A stretch of 64,000 nucleotides of DNA. Source: CAVZBW01 sp963773635. Its GTDB lineage: Bacteria; Actinomycetota; Acidimicrobiia; Acidimicrobiales; RAAP-2. A program made the translations under genes and the position numbers. Location: assembly GCA_963773635.1 (NCBI GenBank), contig CAVZBW010000002.1, forward strand, positions 310,001 through 374,000, given 5' to 3'. Below the pieces are notes generated by a model. That model ran no database searches, was not told the DNA's origin, and saw nothing but the letters and a program-made list of their open reading frames with translations. Shown piece after piece: positions 1 to 8,109 of this stretch. Numbering within the stretch: the stretch's first letter is position 1; each line of letters begins with the position of its first letter.

Positions 1-881
1 TCGCCGTGCGAACCGGGGAGATCTACGGCTTCCTCGGGCCCAACGGTGCCGGGAAGACCACGCTCATCAGGATGCTGTGCACCCTGCTGCGACCGAGCGG
101 AGGGCGCGCTGTGGTGGCCGGCCACGACGTCGTCGAACGACCCCAGGAGGTGCGGCTCCGCATCGGCGTCGCCCTCCAGGAGGCCGCTCTCGACGACCGG
201 CAGAGCGGCCGGGAGCTGCTGGCGCTCCAGGGACGCCTCTACGGCCTCCGGCCGGGTGAGGTTCGGCGGCGCATGGGCGAGGTGCTGGACCTGGTCGCGA
301 TCGGCGACGCCATCGACCGGCGGATCGGCACCTACTCGGGGGGCATGAAGCGCCGGCTCGATCTCGCCGCGGCCCTGGTCCACAACCCCGAGGTCCTCTT
401 CCTCGACGAGCCGACGACGGGCCTCGACCCCGAGAGCCGGGCGCGGGTCTGGGCCGAGGTGCGGAGGCTCAACCGGGAGCTCGGGATCACCATCTTCCTC
501 ACCACGCAGTACCTGGAAGAGGCCGACGCCCTGGCCGAACGGGTCGGGATCATCTCGCAGGGCCGGCTCGTCGCCGAGGGCACCCCGGAGCAGCTGAAGC
601 GCGCGGTCGGTCACGACCTCATCGTGGCCGACGTCGAGGGGCACGATCCCGACGTCCTCGACCGGCTCCGCCACATGAAGGGGGTGTCCGGTGTCACGAC
701 GGAACGTGGAACGGTGAGCGTGACGAGCCCGGATGCCGCCGCCGCCCTGAGCGCCGTCGCCACCGAGCTCGAGCACAGCCGGTTCCGGGTGAGGAGCATC
801 GTGCTGCGGATGCCGACCCTGGACGACGTCTTCATGGAGATGACCGGCTCACGCATCGAGGTGGAGGAGGTCGGAGGGTGA
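1..881 (+). CDS. ABC transporter ATP-binding protein, DrrA-type (5' end cut by window)
   Basis: This is the nucleotide-binding subunit of an ABC exporter and would act at the inner face of the membrane. Counting from the first GTG at position 6, the Walker A motif GPNGAGKTT is at residues 11-19, the signature YSGGMKRR near 110, and Walker B VLFLDEPTTGLD near 130. A C-terminal DUF4162-like tail follows, as in daunorubicin-resistance (DrrA) proteins. The reading frame is open to the window edge, and the family normally has about 25-30 residues before the GEIYGFLGPNG segment, so the true start lies outside the window. The stop overlaps the start of the permease gene by 4 bases, so the two are translationally coupled. 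The transported substrate is unknown. Confidence 0.93.
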   Translation, partial: AVRTGEIYGFLGPNGAGKTTLIRMLCTLLRPSGGRAVVAGHDVVERPQEVRLRIGVALQEAALDDRQSGRELLALQGRLYGLRPGEVRRRMGEVLDLVAIGDAIDRRIGTYSGGMKRRLDLAAALVHNPEVLFLDEPTTGLDPESRARVWAEVRRLNRELGITIFLTTQYLEEADALAERVGIISQGRLVAEGTPEQLKRAVGHDLIVADVEGHDPDVLDRLRHMKGVSGVTTERGTVSVTSPDAAAALSAVATELEHSRFRVRSIVLRMPTLDDVFMEMTGSRIEVEEVGG

Positions 882-1678
882 CCACGATCGCCGTCGACGA
901 GATCCGCGCCTGCGAGTCCGGGTTCCTGCGAGATCTGTGCACGGTCGCCGGGCGAGCCCTGCGCCAGATCCCGAGGGAGCCCATGGCCGTGCTGCCGGCC
1001 GTCTTCGTGCCGGCCTTCTTCTACCTGACGAACATCGGCGCCTTCCAGAACCTGGCCCAGGGGTCGCTGCAGTTCAGCTACAAGGCCTTTTTGCTCCCGA
1101 TGGCCATCGCGTTTGCCGTGACCGGCATGTCGCGGGCGCCCATCCTCGTCACCGACATCCAGTCCGGGTACTTCGACCGGCTCTGTATGACGCCGATCCA
1201 CCGGGTGGCCCTGCTCCTCGGGCTCATGGTTGCCGACGTCGTGGTCATCGTGGCCCTCTGCGTCCCGGTGCTCGTCCTCGGCTTCGCCGTGGGCGTGCGC
1301 TTCGCCGCGGGAGCACCGGGGGTGCTGGCGTTCGTCGGGTTCTCGGCGATCTGGGGGCTCGTCTTCACCGGTTTCCCCTACGCCGTCGCCCTCAAGACGG
1401 CCAGCCCGGCCGCGGTGAACGCCTCCTTCGTCGTCTTCTTCCCCCTGTTCTTCCTGAGCGACGCCGTCGCTCCGAAGCAGGCGCTGACCGGATGGTTCTC
1501 GACGATCGCCACCTACAACCCGGTCACCTACCTGCTGGGGGCGCTCCGGTCACTGGTCGCCACCGGTTGGCAGGCCTCGGCTCTGCTGGAGGGCCTCGCC
1601 GCCCTGGCCGGCATCGGCACCGTGAGCATGACCCTGGCCCTGCTCGCCCTGAGGGGCCGGGTCAAGCAGGGCGGGTAG
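878..1678 (+). CDS. ABC-2 type transporter permease, DrrB-type
   Basis: This is the membrane subunit paired with the upstream ATPase. It has 266 residues, the usual size for DrrB/ABC-2 permeases, with about six hydrophobic segments. The start is the GTG whose last bases form the TGA of the ATPase gene (GTGA overlap). The conserved cytoplasmic patch between helices includes TDIQSGYFDRLCMTPIHR, typical of ABC-2 permeases. Together the two genes encode a simple drug or lipid exporter; no neighbouring biosynthetic genes indicate what it exports. An alternative role, such as a lipid or polyketide exporter, cannot be excluded. Confidence 0.9.
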   Translation: MTTIAVDEIRACESGFLRDLCTVAGRALRQIPREPMAVLPAVFVPAFFYLTNIGAFQNLAQGSLQFSYKAFLLPMAIAFAVTGMSRAPILVTDIQSGYFDRLCMTPIHRVALLLGLMVADVVVIVALCVPVLVLGFAVGVRFAAGAPGVLAFVGFSAIWGLVFTGFPYAVALKTASPAAVNASFVVFFPLFFLSDAVAPKQALTGWFSTIATYNPVTYLLGALRSLVATGWQASALLEGLAALAGIGTVSMTLALLALRGRVKQGG

Positions 1679-1707
1679 GGTCGACGACGGACGGGAAAGG
1701 AAGGATC

Positions 1708-2130
1708 GTGTCCGGACCGGCAGACTTCAACACACAGATCATCGACGAGTTCCGAGCCAACGGGGGCAAGGTCGGCGGCGCGTTCGAGGGCGCACCGCTC
1801 CTCCTGTTGCATCACCGAGGAGCGAGGACCGGGACCGAGCGGGTGAACCCGCTCGCCTACCAGCCCGTCGGCACGTCGTTCGCGGTCTTCGCGTCGAAGG
1901 CCGGGGGCCCGCACGACCCCCACTGGTTCCTCAACCTGAAGGCGCATCCCGAGGCACGGATCGAGGTCGGCAACGAGACGATCGACGTCACCGCACGGGA
2001 GGCGACGGGCGCCGAGCGCCAGCAGATCTGGGATCGCCAAAAGCAGGTGATGCCCGGCTTCGCGGAGTACGAGGACAAGACCGACGGCATCCGTCAGATC
2101 CCGGTGGTGTTGCTCGACCGCAGGCCCTGA
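1708..2130 (+). CDS. Nitroreductase/deazaflavin (F420H2)-dependent reductase, Ddn family
   Basis: A 140-residue split-barrel protein of the Ddn/DUF385 family, which binds the deazaflavin cofactor F420. The family hallmarks are the GARTGTERVNPL segment (about residues 38-49) and SKAGGPHDPHWFLNL (63-77), followed by a short C-terminal strand IRQIPVVLL. The GTG start is preceded by a purine-rich GGAAAGGAAGG ribosome site. Members reduce unsaturated or nitro compounds, or quinones, with F420H2; the natural substrate here is unknown. The gene lies 29 bases after the ABC permease and may be cotranscribed with it. It converges with the phospholipase-like gene that follows. Confidence 0.88.
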   Translation: MSGPADFNTQIIDEFRANGGKVGGAFEGAPLLLLHHRGARTGTERVNPLAYQPVGTSFAVFASKAGGPHDPHWFLNLKAHPEARIEVGNETIDVTAREATGAERQQIWDRQKQVMPGFAEYEDKTDGIRQIPVVLLDRRP

Positions 2131-2159
2131 CGGCAATCCGGTGGCCGGCTCGTGGCCGG

Positions 2160-3728
2160 CTACCGTCTCGACGGCTCCTGGGTGGGCATGCGCTGCACCT
2201 TGGGCAGCGGGTAGGCGGGCTGATCGGTCGCCAGCTCGAGGAGGTCCGTCTGCGTGCAGCCCTTGGAGGCCACGTAGGCCGGGTCGTCGGTTGTCGGAGG
2301 CAACGACGGCAGCGTGAGGTCCTTGCCACCCATCCGCAGCGTGGACGTCAGGTCTCCCACGGTGGAGCGACGCCACGACGAGAGGTGCGGCGCCTTGACG
2401 CCGAACCGCTCCTCGATGAACCGCAGCTGCGAGGTGTGGTCGAAGGTCTGCGAGCAGATCCTGCCCCCGCGGCTAAAGGGCGAGATCACGAGCAGCGGGA
2501 CTCGGAACCCGAGGCCGATCGGCCCCGCGATCCCGTCGGCGTCCGGCGGGAGGGGACGGACCGAGAGGTACTCCCCGGGGGTGCCGGGCGGAGCGACCGG
2601 CGGGGCCACGTGGTCGAAGAACCCGTCGTTCTCGTCGTACATGTGGAAGAGGACGGTCCTCGACCAAACCTCCGGGTTGGACACCAGGATCTGCAGGACC
2701 TGGTCGGTGAACCACTCCCCGAGGAAGGAGGGCGCCGGTGGGTGCTCGTCGTAGCCGATCGGCGTGCTGATCCAGCTCACCTTCGGCAACGTCCCCGCCC
2801 GGACGTCGGCGGTGAAGTCGTCGGGAAACGTGGGGAGGAAGGCCTTTTGGTAGAGGGCCGACGTGGGTCTCTCGTACTGGGAGAAGTACGGGAGCACGCT
2901 GTCGGTCGTGAGGCCGACCGATCGCATGGTCTCGATGCTGTAGAGCGACCCCGCCGGGTTGTAGTACTTCCAGGTGATCCCGGCGTCCTCGAGCACCTCG
3001 GGCATCGTGTCCCAGTGCACGCTGAAGAGCGCCTTTGGCGACTGCTCGGTGATGATGACCGGACCCCCGGCCTTGCCCGCAGGGTCGAGCGTGCCCGACA
3101 TCTGCATCAGCCGGTTGGGGTGGGTCGGGCCCATGACCGAGCAGTGGTACCCGTCGCACAGGGTGAAGGCATCGGCCAGCGCGTAGTAGAAGGGCAGATC
3201 GGCGCGCGTGTAGTAGCCCATGGTGAGAACGCCCTGGGCCGGCCCCTCGTTTTCGAGCGCCGTGTGCACGCGAACAAACGCATCCATCCTCCCCTGGTTC
3301 CGGCACTGATGCTGGGGGGCCCAGTCGTGGGTGAGATCGAACGTGCAGTCCGCGAGGTCGGTGTCCACGGTGTCGAGGTGAAAGGGCAGGAGCCGCCCCG
3401 GTGGCGACGTCGCGTGGCCTCCGGGCCACTCCTGCGCAAAGGGGCCGAGGTGGCCGGGCCGGTGATCGTCGAAGCCCCGGACCCCGGGGTAGGTCCCGTA
3501 GTAGTGGTCGAAGGAGCGGTTCTCCATCATCAAGAAGATGACGTGCTCGATCGCGCCGAGATCGGATCCGGCGGGATCGGCGGCAGCGGCCCGGGCCACC
3601 GTGAGCGGCGACGGCGCCCCCCCGAGGCCGGCCATGGCGAGACCCACGCCCGCGGCGGCACCCGCCGCCAAGAGGCCGCGGCGGCTGACTCGCCGGCCTG
3701 TCTCGTCACCGCCGCGCCGTCTCGTCAT
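2160..3728 (-). CDS. Tat-exported phosphoesterase (phospholipase C / acid phosphatase family)
   Basis: A 522-residue secreted hydrolase of the bacterial phospholipase C/AcpA phosphoesterase family. The N-terminus carries a twin-arginine signal (VSRRGLLAAGAAAG) followed by an AAA-type cleavage region. The mature part begins with the family motif HVIFLMMENRSFDHYYGTYP, whose Glu/Asn residues bind metal and phosphate. Later come GPTHPNR, WISTPIGYDEHPPAP, a metal-binding YDENDGFFDHV and a C-terminal GFRVPLLVISPF. I chose the ATG at 3728 because GAGGAAG precedes it and it gives a compact Tat n-region; an in-frame start at 3818 would add 30 residues. Substrate could be phospholipid or phosphomonoester. 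Confidence 0.9.
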   Translation of the reverse strand: MTRRRGGDETGRRVSRRGLLAAGAAAGVGLAMAGLGGAPSPLTVARAAAADPAGSDLGAIEHVIFLMMENRSFDHYYGTYPGVRGFDDHRPGHLGPFAQEWPGGHATSPPGRLLPFHLDTVDTDLADCTFDLTHDWAPQHQCRNQGRMDAFVRVHTALENEGPAQGVLTMGYYTRADLPFYYALADAFTLCDGYHCSVMGPTHPNRLMQMSGTLDPAGKAGGPVIITEQSPKALFSVHWDTMPEVLEDAGITWKYYNPAGSLYSIETMRSVGLTTDSVLPYFSQYERPTSALYQKAFLPTFPDDFTADVRAGTLPKVSWISTPIGYDEHPPAPSFLGEWFTDQVLQILVSNPEVWSRTVLFHMYDENDGFFDHVAPPVAPPGTPGEYLSVRPLPPDADGIAGPIGLGFRVPLLVISPFSRGGRICSQTFDHTSQLRFIEERFGVKAPHLSSWRRSTVGDLTSTLRMGGKDLTLPSLPPTTDDPAYVASKGCTQTDLLELATDQPAYPLPKVQRMPTQEPSRR

Positions 3729-3948
3729 GCCGTCGCTTCCTCGGGTCGCCCGCCGGGCGCGAGCCATTCGGAGATCCCTCGGGATTCGCTCCGGAGCGAA
3801 TGGTAGTGGGATGCGCACCCCGAGGCGGTCCGGACTCGCGCAGCTCGACTGAAGGAAGAAGCCCGGCAGGCGGCTCGCGAACGGGTCCGAGGAGCATCTC
3901 CGCCAAATGACCGGGTGTGGAGGCCGACACTCCCTATGATCTGCCCCC

Positions 3949-4473
3949 GTGAGCCCACTGCACGCCTCCTCCTACGAACCGGCACCCTGGGGGAGACGGA
4001 TCGGCCTGGCGTTTCTCGGCCTCGTGGCGCTCGCGGTTGCCGGGTATGTCGGATCGGTCGTCGGTCCGCACTTCAAGACGACGTCGAGCTCGGGCACGAC
4101 GACGACCACTGCCGCGGCGTCGACCACCACGTCGACCGTTCCCCATTCGACCGTGAAGGTGCTCGTGGCCAACGGCACTCAGGCGCCGAACGCGGCCGGT
4201 CACTTCGCCCAGCAGCTCCAGCAGCAGGGATGGAACGTATCGACGCCCACCAACACCACCTCGGCCGCTTCGGCGTCCACCATCTACTACGCGCCCTCCC
4301 AACAACAGGCCGCGGAAGAGGTCGCCTCCGAGCTCGGAGTGGCCAAGACCTCCGTGCAGCCGTTGTCCTCCTCGGTGCCGGTGGCGAGCGTCAGCGGCAA
4401 CGACGTCGTCGTGGTCGTCGGGCCCGACCTTGCCGGCAACGGCTTTCCCGCCACCACGGCGTCCACGACCTGA
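3949..4473 (+). CDS. Membrane-anchored LytR C-terminal domain protein
   Basis: A 174-residue protein with a short cytoplasmic N-terminus, one transmembrane helix (about residues 16-38), a Thr/Ser-rich linker (about 45-65) and a C-terminal LytR_C-like domain that starts at TVKVLVANGTQAPNAAG. That domain occurs in wall-associated actinobacterial proteins, often next to LytR-CpsA-Psr enzymes, but no LCP gene is in view. The protein should sit on the outer face of the membrane. GTG start; 29 bases separate it from the next gene. The precise role is unknown. Confidence 0.8.
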   Translation: MSPLHASSYEPAPWGRRIGLAFLGLVALAVAGYVGSVVGPHFKTTSSSGTTTTTAAASTTTSTVPHSTVKVLVANGTQAPNAAGHFAQQLQQQGWNVSTPTNTTSAASASTIYYAPSQQQAAEEVASELGVAKTSVQPLSSSVPVASVSGNDVVVVVGPDLAGNGFPATTASTT

Positions 4474-4502
4474 GCGTCCGACTGCGAAGTAGCCTTTCCC
4501 CC

Positions 4503-4865
4503 GTGCTGCGCTTTCACCACGTCAACCTCGGCGTCCCGGTCGGCGGGGCCGATGCCGAGATGACGTTCCTGGTCGACCTCCTCGGGTATCGCCGGGTCCA
4601 GCCGTCCCCGGGCGTCCCGGCGACCGCTCGGTGGTTCGAGGGCGAGGACGGGGCGCAGGTCCACCTGAGCGAGGACCCGGATCACCGGCCAGCCGCTCGG
4701 GCCCACGTCGCCGTCGTGATCGGCGACGAGCTCCCCGCCCTCGAGAGCCGGCTCGACGACGGGGGCCATCACTACGACGTAGCCACCATCCAGGACCGCC
4801 GCGTGGTGCTGTGCCGGGACCCGGCGGGCAATCTCTGGGAGCTCCGGGGCTCCTCCCCCTCGTAG
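4503..4865 (+). CDS. VOC-superfamily (glyoxalase/bleomycin-resistance-like) protein
   Basis: A 120-residue vicinal-oxygen-chelate fold protein. The N-terminal FHHVNLGVP and the C-terminal RDPAGNLWEL with its metal-ligand-type Glu are the paired beta-alpha-beta-beta-beta signatures; a central ARAHVAVVIG strand supplies the second His. GTG start. The size fits single-unit glyoxalase-fold enzymes or binding proteins. Members range from dioxygenases and epimerases to antibiotic-binding proteins, so no reaction can be assigned. It is read in the same direction as the LytR_C-type gene upstream and the hydrolase downstream. Confidence 0.8.
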   Translation: MLRFHHVNLGVPVGGADAEMTFLVDLLGYRRVQPSPGVPATARWFEGEDGAQVHLSEDPDHRPAARAHVAVVIGDELPALESRLDDGGHHYDVATIQDRRVVLCRDPAGNLWELRGSSPS

Positions 4866-4897
4866 CCGGCACACGAGGGGTCCGCCCTCCCCGTCCC

Positions 4898-5860
4898 GTG
4901 GCCTCCTCGACGGGGTCTCCCGGCAAGGCTCTTCGGAGCGCCCTGCTCGCCCTCGCCGTGACGATGGCGCTCGTCGTCGGCGGCGTCATCGCCGGCCTCT
5001 CGGCCGGAACGGCCGACGCCTCGACGAGCGGCTCCGCTGCGGGCACCTCGCTTTACTACGTGGCCCTCGGCGACTCCTACTCGGTCGGCTACCAGCCGTC
5101 GCCCACGCCCGGCGCAACGGGCGGGTACACGGCACCGGTGGCCCGGGACACCGATCTGAGGCTGGTCAACTTCGGCTGCGGCGGAGCCACGACGGCGTCG
5201 ATCCTGCTCGACAAGGGTTGCACCGCACCGTTCGGTCCCCCCGCCTCGACCGACGCCATCGCCTACCCCGATCAGACTCAGGCCGAGGCGGCCGAATCGT
5301 TCATCCGCCAGCACCGGGGCGAGATCGGGCTCATCACGGTCTCGATCGGCGGAAACGACGTCACGCGCTGCGCGGCGCGAAGAAGCTCGATCGCGTGCTT
5401 CCCGTCGGCCCTCGGCGCGCTCAGGGCCCATGTCTCCACGCTGGCGAGGGGTTTGCGCGAGGCCGCCGGTCCCCATGTTCCCTTGATCGGTCTCACCTAT
5501 CCCGACGTCTTGCTGGGCCTGTGGGTGCACCCGCCGGGCCGGACGGACCCGATTCTCGCCACCGTATCGGTGACCGCCTTTCGGAGCTTCATCAACCCGA
5601 CGCTCGCACGGGCGTACTCGACGGCGGACGGGACCTTCCTGGACATCACCGCGGACACCGGTGCCTACGTCCCGCTTGCTCAGACCGTGAGCCTTGCACC
5701 ATACGGCTCCGTACCGGTTGCCGTCGCCCGGGTATGTCAGCTCACCTGGTACTGCGAGAAGGGAAACGTGCACGCCAACACGGCCGGCTACCGAGTCATG
5801 GCCAACCGGATCTTCGCGACCTACGAGAGGTTGCGCCGCGTTGGCCGGGGGCGCGGATGA
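4898..5860 (+). CDS. Secreted SGNH/GDSL-family hydrolase
   Basis: A 320-residue exported esterase or lipase. It has a signal peptide or anchor (hydrophobic about residues 14-36) and then the block I motif ALGDSYSVGY, with the nucleophile Ser60. The block III motif SIGGNDVTRC supplies the oxyanion Asn, and the C-terminal VHANTAGY supplies the catalytic His. The residue two before that His is Asn, where many relatives have Asp. Paired cysteines (NFGCGG, CARRSS, VCQLTWYC) suggest disulfides, as in Streptomyces-type SGNH lipases. The GTG at 4898 puts the start just ahead of the signal peptide. Confidence 0.85.
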   Translation: MASSTGSPGKALRSALLALAVTMALVVGGVIAGLSAGTADASTSGSAAGTSLYYVALGDSYSVGYQPSPTPGATGGYTAPVARDTDLRLVNFGCGGATTASILLDKGCTAPFGPPASTDAIAYPDQTQAEAAESFIRQHRGEIGLITVSIGGNDVTRCAARRSSIACFPSALGALRAHVSTLARGLREAAGPHVPLIGLTYPDVLLGLWVHPPGRTDPILATVSVTAFRSFINPTLARAYSTADGTFLDITADTGAYVPLAQTVSLAPYGSVPVAVARVCQLTWYCEKGNVHANTAGYRVMANRIFATYERLRRVGRGRG

Positions 5861-5889
5861 TGGACGTGACAACGAATAGCGTGGTCGCC

Positions 5890-6768
5890 ATGTCGAGGTG
5901 GACGGCCGCCGAGATCCCCGACCAGCAGGGACGGACGATCGTCGTCACCGGGGCCAACAGCGGGCTCGGCGCAGCGATCGCGGGTGCGCTCGCCCAACGC
6001 GGCGGACACGTGATTCTGGCCTGTCGCGACACCAGTAAGGGCGACGAGGCCGCAGCACAGATGTCCGGCGACACCGAGGTGCGACGGCTCGATCTCGCCG
6101 ATCTGAGCTCGATCCGGACGTTTTGTGAGGGCCTCGGCCAGGTTGCGGTCCTCGTCAACAATGCAGGGGTGATGGCGACGCCGCTGCGGCGCACCCAAGA
6201 CGGGTTCGAGCTGCAGATCGGGACGAACCACCTCGGGCACTTCGCGCTGACCAACGGGCTCCTCGACCGGATCACCGACCGCGTCGTGACCGTCTCGAGC
6301 AACCTGCACCGCATCGGACGCGTGAGGCTCGACGACCTGAACTGGGAGCGCCGTCGCTACCACCGATGGCAGGCCTACGCCCAGTCCAAGCTCGCCAACC
6401 TGCTTTTCACCTACGAGCTCCAGCGGAGGCTGGCGGCGGCGGGCTCTCCCGTCGAGGCGCTGGCCGCGCATCCTGGGTACGCGGCCACGAACCTGCAGTT
6501 CCACACCGAGTCGATCCAGGATCCGATCCAAGGTGTCGCCAATCGCCTCTTCGCGCAGAGCGCGGAGATGGGGGCGCTCCCGATGCTCTACGCATCGACC
6601 GTGTCCGGCCTGGCGAGCGGCTCCTACGTGGGACCCGACGGGTCCTTCGAGCAGCGCGGCTATCCCAAGGTGGTCCGTTCGAGCCGGCGGTCCTATGACC
6701 AGACGACCGCGGCTGGCCTCTGGGAGCTCTCGGAGAGGCTCACCGGCACCGCGGCCGGAGTCGGCTGA
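5890..6768 (+). CDS. Short-chain dehydrogenase (retinol dehydrogenase/WW-domain oxidoreductase-like)
   Basis: An SDR of about 292 residues. The Rossmann motif TGANSGLG is at about residues 16-23, the NNAGVMA motif follows, and the catalytic YxxxK is in YAQSKLANLL; the AAHPGYAATNLQ segment is typical of the retinol-dehydrogenase-like SDR branch. I chose the ATG at 5890 because it gives the family-typical N-terminus SRWTAAEIPDQQGRT. Two ATGs at 5857 and 5860 overlap the hydrolase stop and would add 10-11 residues, so coupling through them is possible. The likely reaction is NAD(P)-dependent oxidation or reduction of an alcohol or ketone; substrate unknown. Confidence 0.87.
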   Translation: MSRWTAAEIPDQQGRTIVVTGANSGLGAAIAGALAQRGGHVILACRDTSKGDEAAAQMSGDTEVRRLDLADLSSIRTFCEGLGQVAVLVNNAGVMATPLRRTQDGFELQIGTNHLGHFALTNGLLDRITDRVVTVSSNLHRIGRVRLDDLNWERRRYHRWQAYAQSKLANLLFTYELQRRLAAAGSPVEALAAHPGYAATNLQFHTESIQDPIQGVANRLFAQSAEMGALPMLYASTVSGLASGSYVGPDGSFEQRGYPKVVRSSRRSYDQTTAAGLWELSERLTGTAAGVG

Positions 6769-6814
6769 CCGCCTGGCGGCGCTCGCCGCCGCCCGAGTCG
6801 AGCCTGCCGGATGC

Positions 6815-7003
6815 TCACTCCTCCGCGCTCGCTCCTTCCGGAGACCCCGACTCCAGCACCTCGATGCGCTTCTTGAGCGCCGCGATCTCCGACTCGACAC
6901 CGTCGAGATGTAGGACGACGGGATGTTCGTGGCGCTCGACCTGCTCACGAAGGCGCTTCAACTCCTGCTCGAGGTCGTTGAACCGCTGAAAATTGCTCGG
7001 CAT
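6815..7003 (-). CDS. Small coiled-coil protein
   Basis: A predicted 62-residue charged protein. From the ATG at 7003 it has heptad-like leucine spacing (FNDLEQELKRLREQVERHE, then VESEIAALKKRIEVLE), so it should form a short coiled coil with a His-containing break in the middle. An in-frame upstream start at 7075 would add a basic, low-complexity leader and looks less likely. No family is recognised. It sits between the plus-strand SDR and YihY genes, on the opposite strand. It may be a real small protein; evidence is limited to its composition and an open frame. Confidence 0.5.
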   Translation of the reverse strand: MPSNFQRFNDLEQELKRLREQVERHEHPVVLHLDGVESEIAALKKRIEVLESGSPEGASAEE

Positions 7004-7107
7004 CTTCCGACCCTGGCCGCGATGGGGCCCGAGTGTCAAGCCGCGCCGCGCCGGGACCGCCCGCGGCGGTCGCATGCGAGGATCTGCGAGTGGGCAGTAG
7101 TAGGGCC

Positions 7108-8100
7108 ATGCATTCGTTGCGACGGCTCCTCGCCTCCATCGATCGCTGGCAGCGACAGCACCGGGCGCCGGCGATCGTCTACGCGGTGACGAAGAAGTTC
7201 GGGGACGACCAGGCCAACCAGTACGTGGTCGGCCTGGGCTGGTACGGCTTCACCGCGATCTACCCGCTGCTCCTCGTGGTGGTGACGGTCTTCGCGTTCG
7301 TCGGTGCCAAGTCCCTCGGCACCGGGATCGTCTCGGCACTCCACCGCTTCCCGGTCGTGGGCACCATGTTCAACCCGGCCCACCCTTCGGGCTCGCTGCA
7401 CGGCAGCACTCTCGGGCTGGTCATCGGACTTGCCGTCCTCCTGTACGGGGCCCAGGGGGTCACCCAAACCGCCCAGCAGGCCCAGGCCCAGGTCTGGAAC
7501 ATCCCGCTGATGGAACGTCCCGGGTTCGTCTCCCGGCTCGTGCGCAGCCTGCTGGCGCTGGTCACGATCGGTGCCGCCTTTGTGGCCAACTCGGTGGGCG
7601 GCGCCTATGCGACCGCCAGCGGACTTCCCTTGGGCGCCCGGTTTGGGGTGATCGCCGGGATGCTGGTCGCCAACTGGGGATTTTACGCGGCGACCTTTCG
7701 GGCACTGGCCCCCAAGGTCGTCGCGGGGCGGGCCCTGCTCCCGGGCGCTGCGGTGGGTGCGCTCGGCTTCACCCTGTTGATCACCATCGGGACGGGGCTC
7801 ATCCAGCACCAACTGCGCAACAGCTCGGCCACCTACGGCCAGTTCGGCGCGGTCATCGGGCTGGTCGGCTTTCTCTTGCTGCTCGCCAAGATCAGCCTCT
7901 ACGGCGCCGAGCTCAACCCGGTGCTGGCGCGCCACCTGTGGCCCCGCTCCCTCGTGAGCGACCAACCGACCGACGCGGACCGGCGGGTCCCGCTGTACCT
8001 GGCTCGCCAGCAGAGGACCAGGCCTGATGAGGTCGTCGACATGGAGATCGCCGGGCCAGCGCGGGGACCGGACCAGGGTGCGCCGGTGAGGCGCCGGTAA
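7108..8100 (+). CDS. YihY/BrkB-family integral membrane protein
   Basis: A 330-residue membrane protein of the YihY (formerly 'ribonuclease BN') family. It has about six hydrophobic segments. The family features are the N-terminal amphipathic LLASIDRWQRQH, the conserved GWYGFTAIYPLLL first helix, and the late LLLLAKISLYGAELNPVLA helix that ends most members. The soluble C-terminal tail is rich in Arg and Asp. I chose the ATG at 7108 over an in-frame start 25 codons upstream because it directly precedes the conserved region. The function of the family is unsettled; transport or envelope roles have been proposed. Confidence 0.85.
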   Translation: MHSLRRLLASIDRWQRQHRAPAIVYAVTKKFGDDQANQYVVGLGWYGFTAIYPLLLVVVTVFAFVGAKSLGTGIVSALHRFPVVGTMFNPAHPSGSLHGSTLGLVIGLAVLLYGAQGVTQTAQQAQAQVWNIPLMERPGFVSRLVRSLLALVTIGAAFVANSVGGAYATASGLPLGARFGVIAGMLVANWGFYAATFRALAPKVVAGRALLPGAAVGALGFTLLITIGTGLIQHQLRNSSATYGQFGAVIGLVGFLLLLAKISLYGAELNPVLARHLWPRSLVSDQPTDADRRVPLYLARQQRTRPDEVVDMEIAGPARGPDQGAPVRRR

Positions 8101-8109
8101 GGAGCGTCC

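Noticed and set aside
2131..2160. Terminator hairpin between the Ddn-like and phospholipase genes
   Set aside because: GCCGGC words repeat but are self-complementary short motifs common in high-GC DNA, with no T-run; too weak to call.
3538..3852. Plus-strand open frame over the phospholipase N-terminus
   Set aside because: Antisense of the Tat-signal region; high GC makes such shadow frames common in this window.
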